Shown piece after piece: positions 1 through 7,767 of a stretch of DNA of 32,998 bases; position 1 is the stretch's first letter, and each line of letters starts with the position of its first letter. The notes below the pieces were generated by a model. It searched no databases, was not told the DNA's origin, and saw only the letters and a program-made list of their open reading frames with translations. The DNA is from CAWUJT01 sp963922715 (GTDB lineage: Bacteria; Pseudomonadota; Alphaproteobacteria; Rhodobacterales; Rhodobacteraceae). The position numbers were made by a program, and so were the translations under genes. The stretch covers positions 1-32,998 of the forward strand of contig CAWUJT010000012.1 of assembly GCA_963922715.1 (NCBI GenBank), written 5' to 3'.

Positions 1-1655
1 CGATAGGTTGTGCAGCCCTTACACCCTTGATCCCAGGCCGCCATATAAACGTCCTTAAAGGCGTCAAAACTGATGTCCTCGGGGCAGTTGATCGTCTTAG
101 ATATGCTCGAGTCCACCCATTTCTGCGCCGCCGCTTGCATGCGCACATGGTCCAAAGGCGCGAGCGTCTGGGCATTGACAAAATACTCCGGCAGCGGGGC
201 CTCCCCGTTCAGATCGCGCCACATCTGCACGGCGTAATCCACCACCTCTTCCTCGGTCCGCGACCCATCTTTCTGTAGCACCTTGCGGGTATAGGCATGG
301 GCGAAGATCGGCTCGATGCCCGAGCTCACATTCCCTGCCAAAAGCGAAATCGTTCCTGTGGGCGCGATAGATGTCAGCAGCGCGTTGCGGATACCATGGC
401 TGCGGATGGCGTCGCGCACGTCTGCGTCCATTCCCACCATTGTGCCGCTGGCCAAATAGGCCTCGGCGTTGAACAAGGGAAACACCCCCTTTTCCCGTGC
501 CAAATTCACCGACGCCAGATAGGCGGCGCGGGCAATCGTGTGGAGCCAGCGCTCCGTCAGACGCGCCGCCGCCTCTGAACCGTAGCGCACGCTCACCATC
601 GCCAGGGCATCCGCCAGCCCTGTCACGCCCAGGCCAATCCGGCGTTTGGCCCGCGCCTCCGCCGCCTGTGCCTCTAGCGGAAAGCGGGAGACATCCACCA
701 CGTTGTCCATCATCCGCACCGCCGTGCCCACCAGATCGGTCAGCGCCGCCTCATTGAGCGCCGCTTCCGCTGCAAACGGCGCTGTCACCAAACGCGTCAG
801 ATTGATCGAGCCCAGCAAGCAGGCGCCATAGGGCGGCAAGGGCTGTTCGCCGCAAGGATTGGTGGCCGAGATCGTCTCGGCATAGGCGAGGTTGTTGGCT
901 GCGTTGATCCGGTCAATAAAGATCACGCCAGGCTCGGCATAGTCATAGGTCGCCCGCATGATCCGGTTCCACAGGTCTTGCGCATCTAAGGTGTGATAGA
1001 CCTTGTCGTCAAATGTAAGCTCCCAAGGACTGTTGGTCTTCACCGCCTCCATAAAGGCGTCGGTGACCAGCACGCTCATGTTAAACATCCGCAGACGCGC
1101 CGGGTCCTGTTTGGCCGCGATGAAATCCAGAATGTCGGGATGATCGCAACGCATCGTGGCCATCATCGCGCCCCGGCGCGCGCCTGCTGACATGATCGTG
1201 CGACACATCGCATCCCACACATCCATAAAGCTCAGCGGCCCGCTGGCATCGGCCGCCACCCCGGACACAGCCGCGCCCTTGGGCCGGATGGTGGAGAAAT
1301 CATAGCCGATGCCGCCCCCCTGCTGCATGGTCAGCGCGGCCTCTTTAAGCATCTCGAAGATGCCAGACATCGAATCAGGAATTGTTCCCATGACAAAACA
1401 ATTAAACAGTGTCACAGATCGCCCCGTGCCCGCGCCTGCGATAATGCGGCCCGCAGGCAGAAACTTAAAATCTTCCAAAGCATGATAAAAGCGATCTTCC
1501 CAAAGCGCGGGATCCGCTTCGACCGTGGCCAAACTGCGCCCGATACGCCGCCAAGTGTCCTCCACCGTCAGATCCAATGGCGCGCCACTGGCCTCTTTCA
1601 GGCGGTATTTCATATCCCAAATCTGTTCAGCGATGGGGGCGGCAAAACGGCGCAT
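1..1655 (-). CDS. nrdJ: Adenosylcobalamin-dependent (class II) ribonucleotide reductase, N-terminal part
   Basis: Reduces ribonucleotides to deoxyribonucleotides in the cytoplasm using a radical generated from adenosylcobalamin. The minus-strand frame is open from the ATG at 1655-1653 to the left edge, about 551 codons, so the C-terminus is missing (class II enzymes of this type are often around 750 residues). Visible family landmarks are a VTLFNCFVMG segment near residue 86 (the first redox cysteine region), a QQGGGIGYDFS segment near 111-121, a NPCGEQPLPPYG segment with the active-site Cys and Glu, the GLGVTGLADAL segment, and a GCKGCTTY segment at the cut edge. The start is supported by GAGGAG about 10 bases upstream. 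It is divergent from the DUF1489 gene with an 89-base gap. I saw no cobalamin riboswitch in that gap. The exact subclass name (NrdJ or NrdZ-like) is less certain than the function. Confidence 0.93.
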   Translation of the reverse strand, partial: MRRFAAPIAEQIWDMKYRLKEASGAPLDLTVEDTWRRIGRSLATVEADPALWEDRFYHALEDFKFLPAGRIIAGAGTGRSVTLFNCFVMGTIPDSMSGIFEMLKEAALTMQQGGGIGYDFSTIRPKGAAVSGVAADASGPLSFMDVWDAMCRTIMSAGARRGAMMATMRCDHPDILDFIAAKQDPARLRMFNMSVLVTDAFMEAVKTNSPWELTFDDKVYHTLDAQDLWNRIMRATYDYAEPGVIFIDRINAANNLAYAETISATNPCGEQPLPPYGACLLGSINLTRLVTAPFAAEAALNEAALTDLVGTAVRMMDNVVDVSRFPLEAQAAEARAKRRIGLGVTGLADALAMVSVRYGSEAAARLTERWLHTIARAAYLASVNLAREKGVFPLFNAEAYLASGTMVGMDADVRDAIRSHGIRNALLTSIAPTGTISLLAGNVSSGIEPIFAHAYTRKVLQKDGSRTEEEVVDYAVQMWRDLNGEAPLPEYFVNAQTLAPLDHVRMQAAAQKWVDSSISKTINCPEDISFDAFKDVYMAAWDQGCKGCTTY

Positions 1656-1744
1656 CAGTTCGACTCCTCGACTCAGAGATAAATGAATACCTTGTAGGTT
1701 TTGTGATTTCCACTACTCTCTATAGAGGAGACCAGTCAAGAACA

Positions 1745-2176
1745 ATGGCAGAACATTTACATTTGATTAAGCTTTGTGTCGGGGCGGAAACCGTCGATGA
1801 TTTGCTCAGGTGGCAGCAAAACCCGCGCGCACAAGGCCCAGACGCGTTACCACGTCATGTCACACGGATGTGGCCCAAACGCGCGCAAGAGATTCTTGGT
1901 GGCGGTGCCCTTTATTGGGTCTTTAAGGGACTTATTCTTTGCCGCCAACGTATTTTGAGGTTCGATGCGGTTGAAGGTGCCGATGGGATCATCCGCTGTG
2001 GGATTGTGCTGGAGCCAGAGGTCACACGCACAGCACCAGCGCCCAAACGTCCCTTCCAGGGCTGGCGATACTTGAAGGCGAGCGACGCGCCGCCTGACCT
2101 CAGCTCTGCGCGTGCCACAGACACCCCCCTGCCACCGAAATTGGCGCGAGAGCTTGCAGAAATCGGCGTGCTCTAA
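1745..2176 (+). CDS. DUF1489 family protein
   Basis: A 143-residue protein of unknown biochemical function that I recognise as the DUF1489 family, common in Alphaproteobacteria. Typical features are the opening HLIKLCVGAETVDDL, a central ALYWVFKG segment followed by ILCRQRIL, and a C-terminal RPFQGWRYL motif. It has no signal peptide or membrane segment and is probably cytoplasmic. The frame is open upstream to 1577, but the ATG at 1745 begins at the conserved N-terminus and avoids overlap with the divergent reductase gene. A GAGGAG lies about 15 bases upstream, rather far, so the start is likely rather than certain. It stands alone, followed by a weak hairpin and a separate promoter for the next gene. 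Confidence 0.85.
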   Translation: MAEHLHLIKLCVGAETVDDLLRWQQNPRAQGPDALPRHVTRMWPKRAQEILGGGALYWVFKGLILCRQRILRFDAVEGADGIIRCGIVLEPEVTRTAPAPKRPFQGWRYLKASDAPPDLSSARATDTPLPPKLARELAEIGVL

Positions 2177-2205
2177 GCGTTCACCAATACGGTGGGTAAG
2201 CGCTT
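2175..2205 (+). terminator. Possible hairpin terminator after the DUF1489 gene
   Basis: Starting in the stop codon, AAGCG (2175-2179) can pair with CGCTT (2201-2205), and CACC (2182-2185) with GGTG (2191-2194), giving an imperfect stem-loop. No clear T-run follows, so it is weak as an intrinsic terminator. It may only be a 3' end stabilising structure. Confidence 0.3.
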
Positions 2206-2242
2206 GTTATGACTCTTGAAATGATCTGACTGGGAAACGCCC

Positions 2243-2271
2243 TTCACACCTATTGGTATTTCGCTTATGAT
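2243..2271 (+). promoter_or_regulatory. Sigma-70-type promoter for the 2295 gene
   Basis: TTCACA (2243-2248) and TATGAT (2266-2271) are separated by exactly 17 bases, each matching the consensus hexamer at five of six positions. The predicted start site near 2278 gives a short leader to the ATG at 2295. This is one of the best housekeeping-type promoters visible in the window. Confidence 0.55.
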
Positions 2272-2294
2272 TTAGAATATGGGAACTTAGAAGA

Positions 2295-2873
2295 ATGCCA
2301 GGTCAGTTGATGATGGAAACTGAACAGCGATTTGAATACTCCAAATTTACAAACAGTCTGTGGACGCGGATTGCCATAATTCTCATACCAGCAGTGATGT
2401 TGCTTCTGGTATTAGCGCTTATTGTGTCAGGTAAAGCGTTTTCATTGTTTACTGACCCTGATCGCCATATGTCAGACATCCAAAACCACGCTGCCAATCT
2501 GTTGACGGCCTTCTTCTTAAGTACGCTTTGCTTCCTGTTGCTTTTGTCGATCAGACAACAAATTCTGTCAGGTAGACTCTCTTCTGTTGTCGTCTCTTCG
2601 AAGACAGTGAAAGCCCCTTACCAGGGTGTTTTAGGCATTTTTGGTCCCATCGTGGAGATACATCATGCCGACATTATTTCTTTACAAAAACTGTCTGTAG
2701 ATGGGGACTGGGAATTTAATATTGCCAGTTCCGGCAAGCGTATTCGTATTCCTGCGAAATCCTTGAAGAGCAGTGACGATTTCAAAAAAATGATCGAATG
2801 TATCCAAAAACAGGCCTCACATTGCGAGCTGAAGGTTGAGAGGAGGATTAATCTACCCACAGCTTCACTTTAG
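2295..2873 (+). CDS. Two-helix membrane protein with possible PH-like C-terminal domain, function unknown
   Basis: A 192-residue protein I cannot name. Residues about 22-46 and 67-85 are strongly hydrophobic and should form two membrane helices. The remaining roughly 105 residues look like a soluble beta-rich domain ending in a helix (segments SSVVVSSKTVKAPY, WEFNIASSGKRIRIP and DDFKKMIECIQKQ), which resembles the bacterial PH-like domains that often follow two helices; this is inference from pattern only. Codon use is more AT-rich than in neighbouring genes. The ATG at 2295 has GGGA about 11 bases upstream; in-frame ATGs at 2310 and 2313 are alternatives, preceded by AGG. It has its own promoter and converges on slyX with a 60-base gap, so it appears monocistronic. 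Confidence 0.7.
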   Translation: MPGQLMMETEQRFEYSKFTNSLWTRIAIILIPAVMLLLVLALIVSGKAFSLFTDPDRHMSDIQNHAANLLTAFFLSTLCFLLLLSIRQQILSGRLSSVVVSSKTVKAPYQGVLGIFGPIVEIHHADIISLQKLSVDGDWEFNIASSGKRIRIPAKSLKSSDDFKKMIECIQKQASHCELKVERRINLPTASL

Positions 2874-2933
2874 CTAGCCAATAAACGTGCAGTACCATCA
2901 GAAGCACAGGCCACCCTCTGATACCGTCGTGCG

Positions 2934-3113
2934 CTAAGTCATAACAACAGTCCCGGTCGCCTGCGCTTCTGCTTCGGCGGCGCGGGCCATCAACAGAGCG
3001 ATGCGCTGTTCTGCCGTTTCAAGGGCCTTGGCCTGCCGTGCAACCTCGTCCGAAAGCTCGTCCACGCTGCGCGTCAAATGCGCAATGCGTTCTTCCAAAT
3101 CCATCTGATCCAT
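2934..3113 (-). CDS. slyX: SlyX family small coiled-coil protein
   Basis: A 59-residue protein made almost entirely of heptad-like helix: MDQMDLEERIAHLTRSVDE, then a second helix segment through residues 20-50. Length and the ERIAHLTRSVDELSDEV pattern fit the SlyX family, whose role is unknown despite the historical lysis-related name. The frame is open upstream to 3221, but the ATG at 3113-3111 is preceded by AGGGGCAAGGGA and matches the family length. It is divergent from hisS with a 61-base gap. Confidence 0.75.
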   Translation of the reverse strand: MDQMDLEERIAHLTRSVDELSDEVARQAKALETAEQRIALLMARAAEAEAQATGTVVMT

Positions 3114-3174
3114 TCCCTTGCCCCTCTGCGCTGTGCGCGCTACATGCGGGCGCGAAAAGGAAAGGCTGCCCGCA

Positions 3175-4641
3175 ATGGCCAAAACACAAAAACCAAGGCG
3201 TCCGAAAGCGGAAACACCCAAAGGCTTTCGGGATTATTTCGGCCAAGAGGTGATCCAACGCAAGACTATGTTAGAGCGCATCGCGGCGGTCTATCATCGG
3301 TATGGGTTTGATGCGCTGGAAAGCTCGGCGGTTGAAACGGTTGAGGCGCTTGGGAAGTTCCTCCCAGATGTGGATCGTCCGAATGAAGGCGTGTTTGCCT
3401 GGCAGGAAGAGGAGGCCTGGCTGGCCCTGCGCTATGATCTGACGGCCCCGCTGGCGCGTGTTTATGCCCAACACCGGAATGATTTGCCGACCCCCTATCG
3501 CCGCTATGCGATGGGGCCTGTCTGGCGCAATGAAAAGCCGGGGCCAGGACGGTTTCGGCAGTTCTATCAATGCGATGCCGATACGGTGGGCACTGCCAGC
3601 ATGGCGGCGGATGCTGAGATCTGCATGATGCTGGCCGATGCGCTGGAGGCAGTCGGCATCCCGCGCGGGGATTACGTGATCCGCCTCAACAATCGCAAAG
3701 TGCTCAACGGAGTGCTGGAGATCGCAGATGTGACCGATCCCAAACAAGCCGCCGATGTGTTACGGACGATCGATAAATTCGATAAAGTTGGCGCGGCAGG
3801 TGTGAAAGAGCTTCTTGGCAAGGGGCGTCTGGACGCTTCTGGGGCTTATATCGACGGTGTGGGATTATCATCGGAGCAGTTAGAGTTTATTCTCCAGTTT
3901 CTGACCGCCAAAGGGGCCGATAATACAGAAACATTGTCCAAACTCACAGAGACCGTTGGCGAAAATCACATCGGGGTCAGTGGTGTGGAAGACTTGCGTG
4001 ACATCGCCATTTTGCTGGATGGGCAAAGCCCTGGGCCAGAGCATGTCGTCATTGACCCTGCTGTTGTGCGTGGCTTGGGCTATTACACCGGCTCTGTGTT
4101 TGAGGCCGAACTCACTTTTGAGATTAAAGACGAAAAGGGACGCCTGCGACAATTTGGCTCTGTCGCGGGGGGGGGGCGCTATGATGATCTCGTCAAACGC
4201 TTCACAGGCCAGGCGGTTCCCGCCGTGGGGGTATCCATCGGTGTGGATCGCTTGCTTGCGGCCCTCAGCGCCAAGGGGCAACTGCATTCACAAACGCCGC
4301 AGGGGCCCGTGGTTGTGACCGTCATGGACCGGGAGCGGATGGCAGAGTATCAAGCCATGGTCGCAGAATTACGGGCCGCAGATATCCGCGCGGAGATCTA
4401 TCTTGGCAACCCGAAAAACTTTGGCAATCAACTGAAATATGCCGATACCCGGGGTGCGCCTGTGGCCGTGATCCAAGGCTCTGATGAAGCCGCGCGGGGT
4501 GTGGTGCAGATCAAAGACCTTGTCTTAGGGGCGCAAATCGCAGAAAACGCCAGTTTGGAGGAATGGAAAAGCCAGCCCGCCCAACAAGAAGTGCCACGCG
4601 AAAGTCTTGTCGCCGCAGTCAAACATTGTCTCAAGCCATGA
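3175..4641 (+). CDS. hisS: Histidyl-tRNA synthetase
   Basis: Charges tRNA-His with histidine in the cytoplasm. The 488-residue protein has an N-terminal ETPKGFRDYFG segment, class II motif 2 at about 111-131 (MGPVWRNEKPGPGRFRQFYQ), the histidine-binding RGLGYYTGSVFE segment near residue 300, a glycine-rich AGGGRYDDL segment, motif 3 (VSIGVDRLLA), and a C-terminal anticodon-binding domain. Motif 2 differs from the usual RxERPQxGRYREFxQ, as in the divergent synthetases of the alphaproteobacterial clade whose tRNA-His lacks G-1. The ATG at 3175 is preceded by AAGGAAAGG about 9 bases upstream; the frame is open to 3118, but that extension would leave little room for the slyX promoter. The stop overlaps the hisZ start as ATGA. 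A run of ten G (4167-4176) encodes the glycine-rich segment. Confidence 0.96.
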   Translation: MAKTQKPRRPKAETPKGFRDYFGQEVIQRKTMLERIAAVYHRYGFDALESSAVETVEALGKFLPDVDRPNEGVFAWQEEEAWLALRYDLTAPLARVYAQHRNDLPTPYRRYAMGPVWRNEKPGPGRFRQFYQCDADTVGTASMAADAEICMMLADALEAVGIPRGDYVIRLNNRKVLNGVLEIADVTDPKQAADVLRTIDKFDKVGAAGVKELLGKGRLDASGAYIDGVGLSSEQLEFILQFLTAKGADNTETLSKLTETVGENHIGVSGVEDLRDIAILLDGQSPGPEHVVIDPAVVRGLGYYTGSVFEAELTFEIKDEKGRLRQFGSVAGGGRYDDLVKRFTGQAVPAVGVSIGVDRLLAALSAKGQLHSQTPQGPVVVTVMDRERMAEYQAMVAELRAADIRAEIYLGNPKNFGNQLKYADTRGAPVAVIQGSDEAARGVVQIKDLVLGAQIAENASLEEWKSQPAQQEVPRESLVAAVKHCLKP

Positions 4642-5681
4642 CAGAGGAAGATATCCTAGCAGTCTTCCAGGCAGCGGGTGCCGAGGTGGTGACGCCCGGC
4701 ATCTTGCAACCGGCCGGTACTTTGCTTGATCTTTACGGCGAAGACATCCGCGCCCGCGCGTTCGTTACACATGATCTGTACGAGGGTGAGATGATGTTGC
4801 GGCCGGATTTTACGGTTCCCGTTGTTCAAATGCACCTGGAAAACGGCGTTGAGCCAGCGCGCTATGCCTATGCAGGGCCCGTCTTTCGTCAACAACCAGA
4901 TACCGCGCGCCCGCGGGAATATACGCAAGTTGGCTTTGAGCTGTTTGAACGCACTGACCCAGCAGCGGCAGATGCAGAGGTGTTTGCCCTGTTTTCCAAT
5001 CTTCTAAAAGATAAGCCCTTTACGCCTATTACGGGTGATATTGGCGTTCTGATTGCCGCCGTTGACAGCTTAAGCACCAACCGCGTCCGGCGCGCAGCAC
5101 TGCGGCGTCATATCTGGCGCCCCAAACGCTTTCGCGCCTTACTGGAGCGCTTCTGCAAGGAGGCACCCGTTTTGCCGCACGATAAACACTCACCGTCGGA
5201 GGCGCCCTTAGAGAGTGCACCAGAAATCGGACTGCGCCGCCAAGCCGAGGTCTTCGCCCGGCTTGAACAACTGCGGGCTGAGGCCGAAGACCCCCCCATG
5301 TCTCCAGGCGAGGCGGATATCATCAATGCACTTCTGTCGCTGTCGCAAAGCACCGTGCATGCGCTTTCAAGACTGCGTGACGTTACCGTAGACCTCAGCG
5401 GTCTTTCAGATGTTGTGGATCGCTTTGAAGCGCGGCTAGAGGCCCTAGAGACTTGCGGGATCGCGACGGATGGCTTGGCCTATGAAGGCAGCTTTGGCAG
5501 AACACAGATGGAATATTACGATGGGTTCGTTTTTGGTTTCACCGCCGCGCATCGTCCTGACCTTCCTCCGATTGCGACAGGCGGACGCTATGATGCCTTA
5601 TGCACTGTTCTTGGGCAAGGCCGCGACTTGTCGGCTGTGGGTGGTGTAATCCGGCCAGAAATTTTAGGGGCTTTGGCATGA
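4638..5681 (+). CDS. hisZ: ATP phosphoribosyltransferase regulatory subunit
   Basis: HisZ is a catalytically inactive histidyl-tRNA synthetase paralogue that forms a complex with short-form HisG and makes it active and histidine-sensitive. The 347-residue protein shows the synthetase-like fold signals LYGEDIRARAFVTHDLYEGE and MLRPDFTVPV (residues 53-62), a motif-2-like AGPVFRQQPDTARPREYTQ region at about 79-97, and a C-terminal ATGGRYDAL segment resembling motif 3 surroundings. It lacks an anticodon-binding domain. The ATG at 4638 overlaps the hisS stop (ATGA) and its own stop overlaps hisG in the same way, so the three genes are very probably translationally coupled. The ancestral-type enzyme and its regulatory paralogue are thus adjacent. 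Confidence 0.94.
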   Translation: MTEEDILAVFQAAGAEVVTPGILQPAGTLLDLYGEDIRARAFVTHDLYEGEMMLRPDFTVPVVQMHLENGVEPARYAYAGPVFRQQPDTARPREYTQVGFELFERTDPAAADAEVFALFSNLLKDKPFTPITGDIGVLIAAVDSLSTNRVRRAALRRHIWRPKRFRALLERFCKEAPVLPHDKHSPSEAPLESAPEIGLRRQAEVFARLEQLRAEAEDPPMSPGEADIINALLSLSQSTVHALSRLRDVTVDLSGLSDVVDRFEARLEALETCGIATDGLAYEGSFGRTQMEYYDGFVFGFTAAHRPDLPPIATGGRYDALCTVLGQGRDLSAVGGVIRPEILGALA

Positions 5682-6367
5682 GCGTGAAGCTTGGCATCCC
5701 CTCCAAAGGCCGCTTGATGGAAAAAACCTTCAACTGGTTTGGCCGGTATGGAATACGATTTGCGCATCAAGGATCAGAACGCACATATGCCGCAACCGTT
5801 GAGGGCGCGGCTCTGGAGCTGGTTTTGCTCTCTGCCAGCGAAATCCCGCGTGAGCTGGCCGCGGGCCGTATTCACCTCGGCGTCACAGGCTCTGACCTTG
5901 TGCAGGAAAAACTACCTAATTGGACCCAACTGGTTGAAACACTTGTCCCGATGGGGTTTGGACATGCCAATCTGGTGATCGCCGTGCCGGATTTCTGGCG
6001 CGATGTGCAGACACTCGAAGATCTGGACGCGGTGGCTGCTGATTTCCGCAAAGCGCATGGGTTTCGATTGCGGATTGCAACAAAATATCACGTCTTAGTA
6101 CGAGAGTTTCTACGAGCAGAAGGTGTGGCAGATTACCAGTTGGTTGACAGTCAAGGGGCGACAGAGGGCACTGTGAAAAACGAAACAGCCGAAGCGATTG
6201 CCGATATAACCTCAACCGGCGAAACGCTGCGCGCCAATCATCTGCGCAGCCTCACCGATGGCATCATCCATCGATCGCAAGCCACCTTGTTCCAAGCGCG
6301 GCGGGCCGTTTGGACCCCACAAGCGCAGCAAGAATTGACCCACCTCAAGGCGCGCTTAGCGCTTTAG
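5678..6367 (+). CDS. hisG: ATP phosphoribosyltransferase, short form, catalytic subunit
   Basis: Catalyses the first step of histidine biosynthesis, joining ATP and phosphoribosyl pyrophosphate. At 229 residues it is the short form without the C-terminal regulatory domain, which is consistent with hisZ directly upstream. Family landmarks are KLGIPSKGRLMEKT at the N-terminus, LGVTGSDLVQE near residue 67, a DSQGATEGTVKNETAEAIAD segment near residues 150-169 and the phosphoribosyl-binding region DITSTGETLRANHL after it. The ATG at 5678 overlaps the hisZ stop (ATGA). The 3' end overlaps the end of the convergent flagellar-operon gene by 12 bases, leaving no room for a separate terminator between them. 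Confidence 0.95.
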   Translation: MSVKLGIPSKGRLMEKTFNWFGRYGIRFAHQGSERTYAATVEGAALELVLLSASEIPRELAAGRIHLGVTGSDLVQEKLPNWTQLVETLVPMGFGHANLVIAVPDFWRDVQTLEDLDAVAADFRKAHGFRLRIATKYHVLVREFLRAEGVADYQLVDSQGATEGTVKNETAEAIADITSTGETLRANHLRSLTDGIIHRSQATLFQARRAVWTPQAQQELTHLKARLAL

Positions 6368-6685
6368 GTCGGCCAATTTTTCCAAAACCCCCTTCTGTGC
6401 AGCGGCCTTCGCCAGGGCTTGTTTGAACGGCGCCGCATCAGCCCGCGCCTTGGCCAGTTCTGTCAACAATGTGCGTCTTTGCGCAACCCGCCAGCGGGAA
6501 GAGAGAACAGCGGCCTGTGCTTCGGCAATATCTTGTGTGTCTTGCATATCAGGTGGGATCAGCCGTGAAAGCTCTGCCTCTAGGGCCTGCACACGCTGGT
6601 GCGCCTTGGTAAATTCAAGTCCAGCCAGATCAGCCTTCAACTGTGCCAAGGGAACGAGCACAGAAAACTTGTTCACCTTGCCCAT
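6356..6685 (-). CDS. Coiled-coil protein at the end of the flhB operon, function unknown
   Basis: A 109-residue, almost wholly helical, charged protein with repeated Ala/Leu/Glu/Lys heptads (for example LEFTKAHQRVQALEAELSRL and LLTELAKARADAAPFKQAL). There is no signal peptide or membrane helix. The start overlaps the flhB stop by 13 bases, which indicates translational coupling and a flagellar role. FliJ, the export-chaperone stalk protein, is of comparable build (small coiled coil), so a FliJ-like role is conceivable, but I see no diagnostic FliJ motif and this is inference only. The 3' end overlaps hisG by 12 bases in opposite orientation. The gene is last in the nine-gene operon. Confidence 0.72.
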   Translation of the reverse strand: MGKVNKFSVLVPLAQLKADLAGLEFTKAHQRVQALEAELSRLIPPDMQDTQDIAEAQAAVLSSRWRVAQRRTLLTELAKARADAAPFKQALAKAAAQKGVLEKLADLKR

Positions 6686-7767
6686 GGACGTTCTCTGGCG
6701 CGTTTCCGCATGTCATCGGCAAAGCGGATCGCTGCGGCAACCGCCTCATACTGCGCGCGATCAATCGGTTGGCCAATTTCAATGGAGGCATGAAGAACCC
6801 GAGCGGTCGGGGGATCGTGGCGAATGGGCACGCCATTTTCCATGGCAACCTCACGAATGCGCTTGGCAACTGCATCGATGCCCTTGGCCACACAGATCGG
6901 CGGTACACGATCCCCCATCGTCCATTTTAGTGCGACCGCATAATGCGTTGGATTGACAATCACGACATTGGCTTGGGGGATATCTTGCAACATTTGGTTC
7001 ATCGCAACCGCTTGCGCCTTGGCACGGCGGGCGCTTTTGAGATGAGGATCGCCTTCGGATTGTTTGTTTTCTTCCACCAGTTCTTGACGTGACATGCGGT
7101 GTTTGCGCAGATGCTCAAAGCTTTGCCAAAGATAATCGATCACACCAATCACCAAAGAGATCACCAAAACAAGCGCCATAAAACGGATCAGAAGCCAACC
7201 CAAAGCGATTACAATTTGGCCAGGTGTCAGACCGATAAGCGCAATCAGATCGCTTATATGCCACATCAAAAACCAAACAAGTATGGTTCCAATAAGAACC
7301 ATCTTGACGAAGGATTTGAAGAACTCAACCCAACCTGAACGGCCAAACTTTTGTTTCGCATTGGCCAAAAGTGACAAGCGGCTTAACTGTGGTGTGAGCC
7401 GATTTGGTGCTACCACGATAGCCCGCTGGCCAATAAGCGAGATCAAAACACCAAGCGCGGGGAGGAGGAAAATCAACCCTACAGCAACCGCTGTTGCCAT
7501 CATCAGCTGCCCCCAGAGTAAGAGCTCCGAACCATTCAAAAACCGCGCGGACAGAGCATCCGCATCACTCAAAATATGTGCTCCAATATTGGTGAACGCG
7601 GTCAATTGCAGGCCAGAGAATTGCCCCATAAACACCAAAAGCCCGGCATAGGCCGCTGCGGTATGAAGATCGACTGATTTTGCGAATTCCCCCTTTTTGC
7701 GGGCTTCTTCAAGCCGTTTAGGGGTCGGGTCAAAACTTTTCTCGGCGCTGGTGTCTTCCTCGCTCAT
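6673..7767 (-). CDS. flhB: Flagellar export switch protein FlhB
   Basis: FlhB sits in the inner membrane beside the type III export gate and switches substrate specificity from rod/hook to filament proteins by self-cleavage. The 364-residue protein has a hydrophilic start (FDPTPKRLEEARKKGEFAKS), four membrane helices between about residues 35 and 215, and a cytoplasmic domain containing the autocleavage motif NPTH at 272-275 followed by YAVALKW. All key features are intact. The start overlaps the fliR stop as ATGA (7764-7767) and the stop overlaps the coiled-coil gene. Confidence 0.97.
   Translation of the reverse strand: MSEEDTSAEKSFDPTPKRLEEARKKGEFAKSVDLHTAAAYAGLLVFMGQFSGLQLTAFTNIGAHILSDADALSARFLNGSELLLWGQLMMATAVAVGLIFLLPALGVLISLIGQRAIVVAPNRLTPQLSRLSLLANAKQKFGRSGWVEFFKSFVKMVLIGTILVWFLMWHISDLIALIGLTPGQIVIALGWLLIRFMALVLVISLVIGVIDYLWQSFEHLRKHRMSRQELVEENKQSEGDPHLKSARRAKAQAVAMNQMLQDIPQANVVIVNPTHYAVALKWTMGDRVPPICVAKGIDAVAKRIREVAMENGVPIRHDPPTARVLHASIEIGQPIDRAQYEAVAAAIRFADDMRKRARERPWAR

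Noticed and set aside
1656..1744. Cobalamin riboswitch or NrdR box upstream of the class II reductase
   Set aside because: The gap is only 89 bases and shows neither a B12-box-like core nor paired NrdR-type sites; only a 10-base CTCTATAGAG palindrome (1719-1728) that I could not interpret.
2897..2922. ATCAGA/TCTGAT hairpin between the 2295 gene and slyX as a terminator
   Set aside because: Only six pairs with a 14-base loop and no T-run; too weak to call.
3271..3747. 158-codon frame antisense to hisS
   Set aside because: Covers conserved synthetase motifs on the other strand; shadow.
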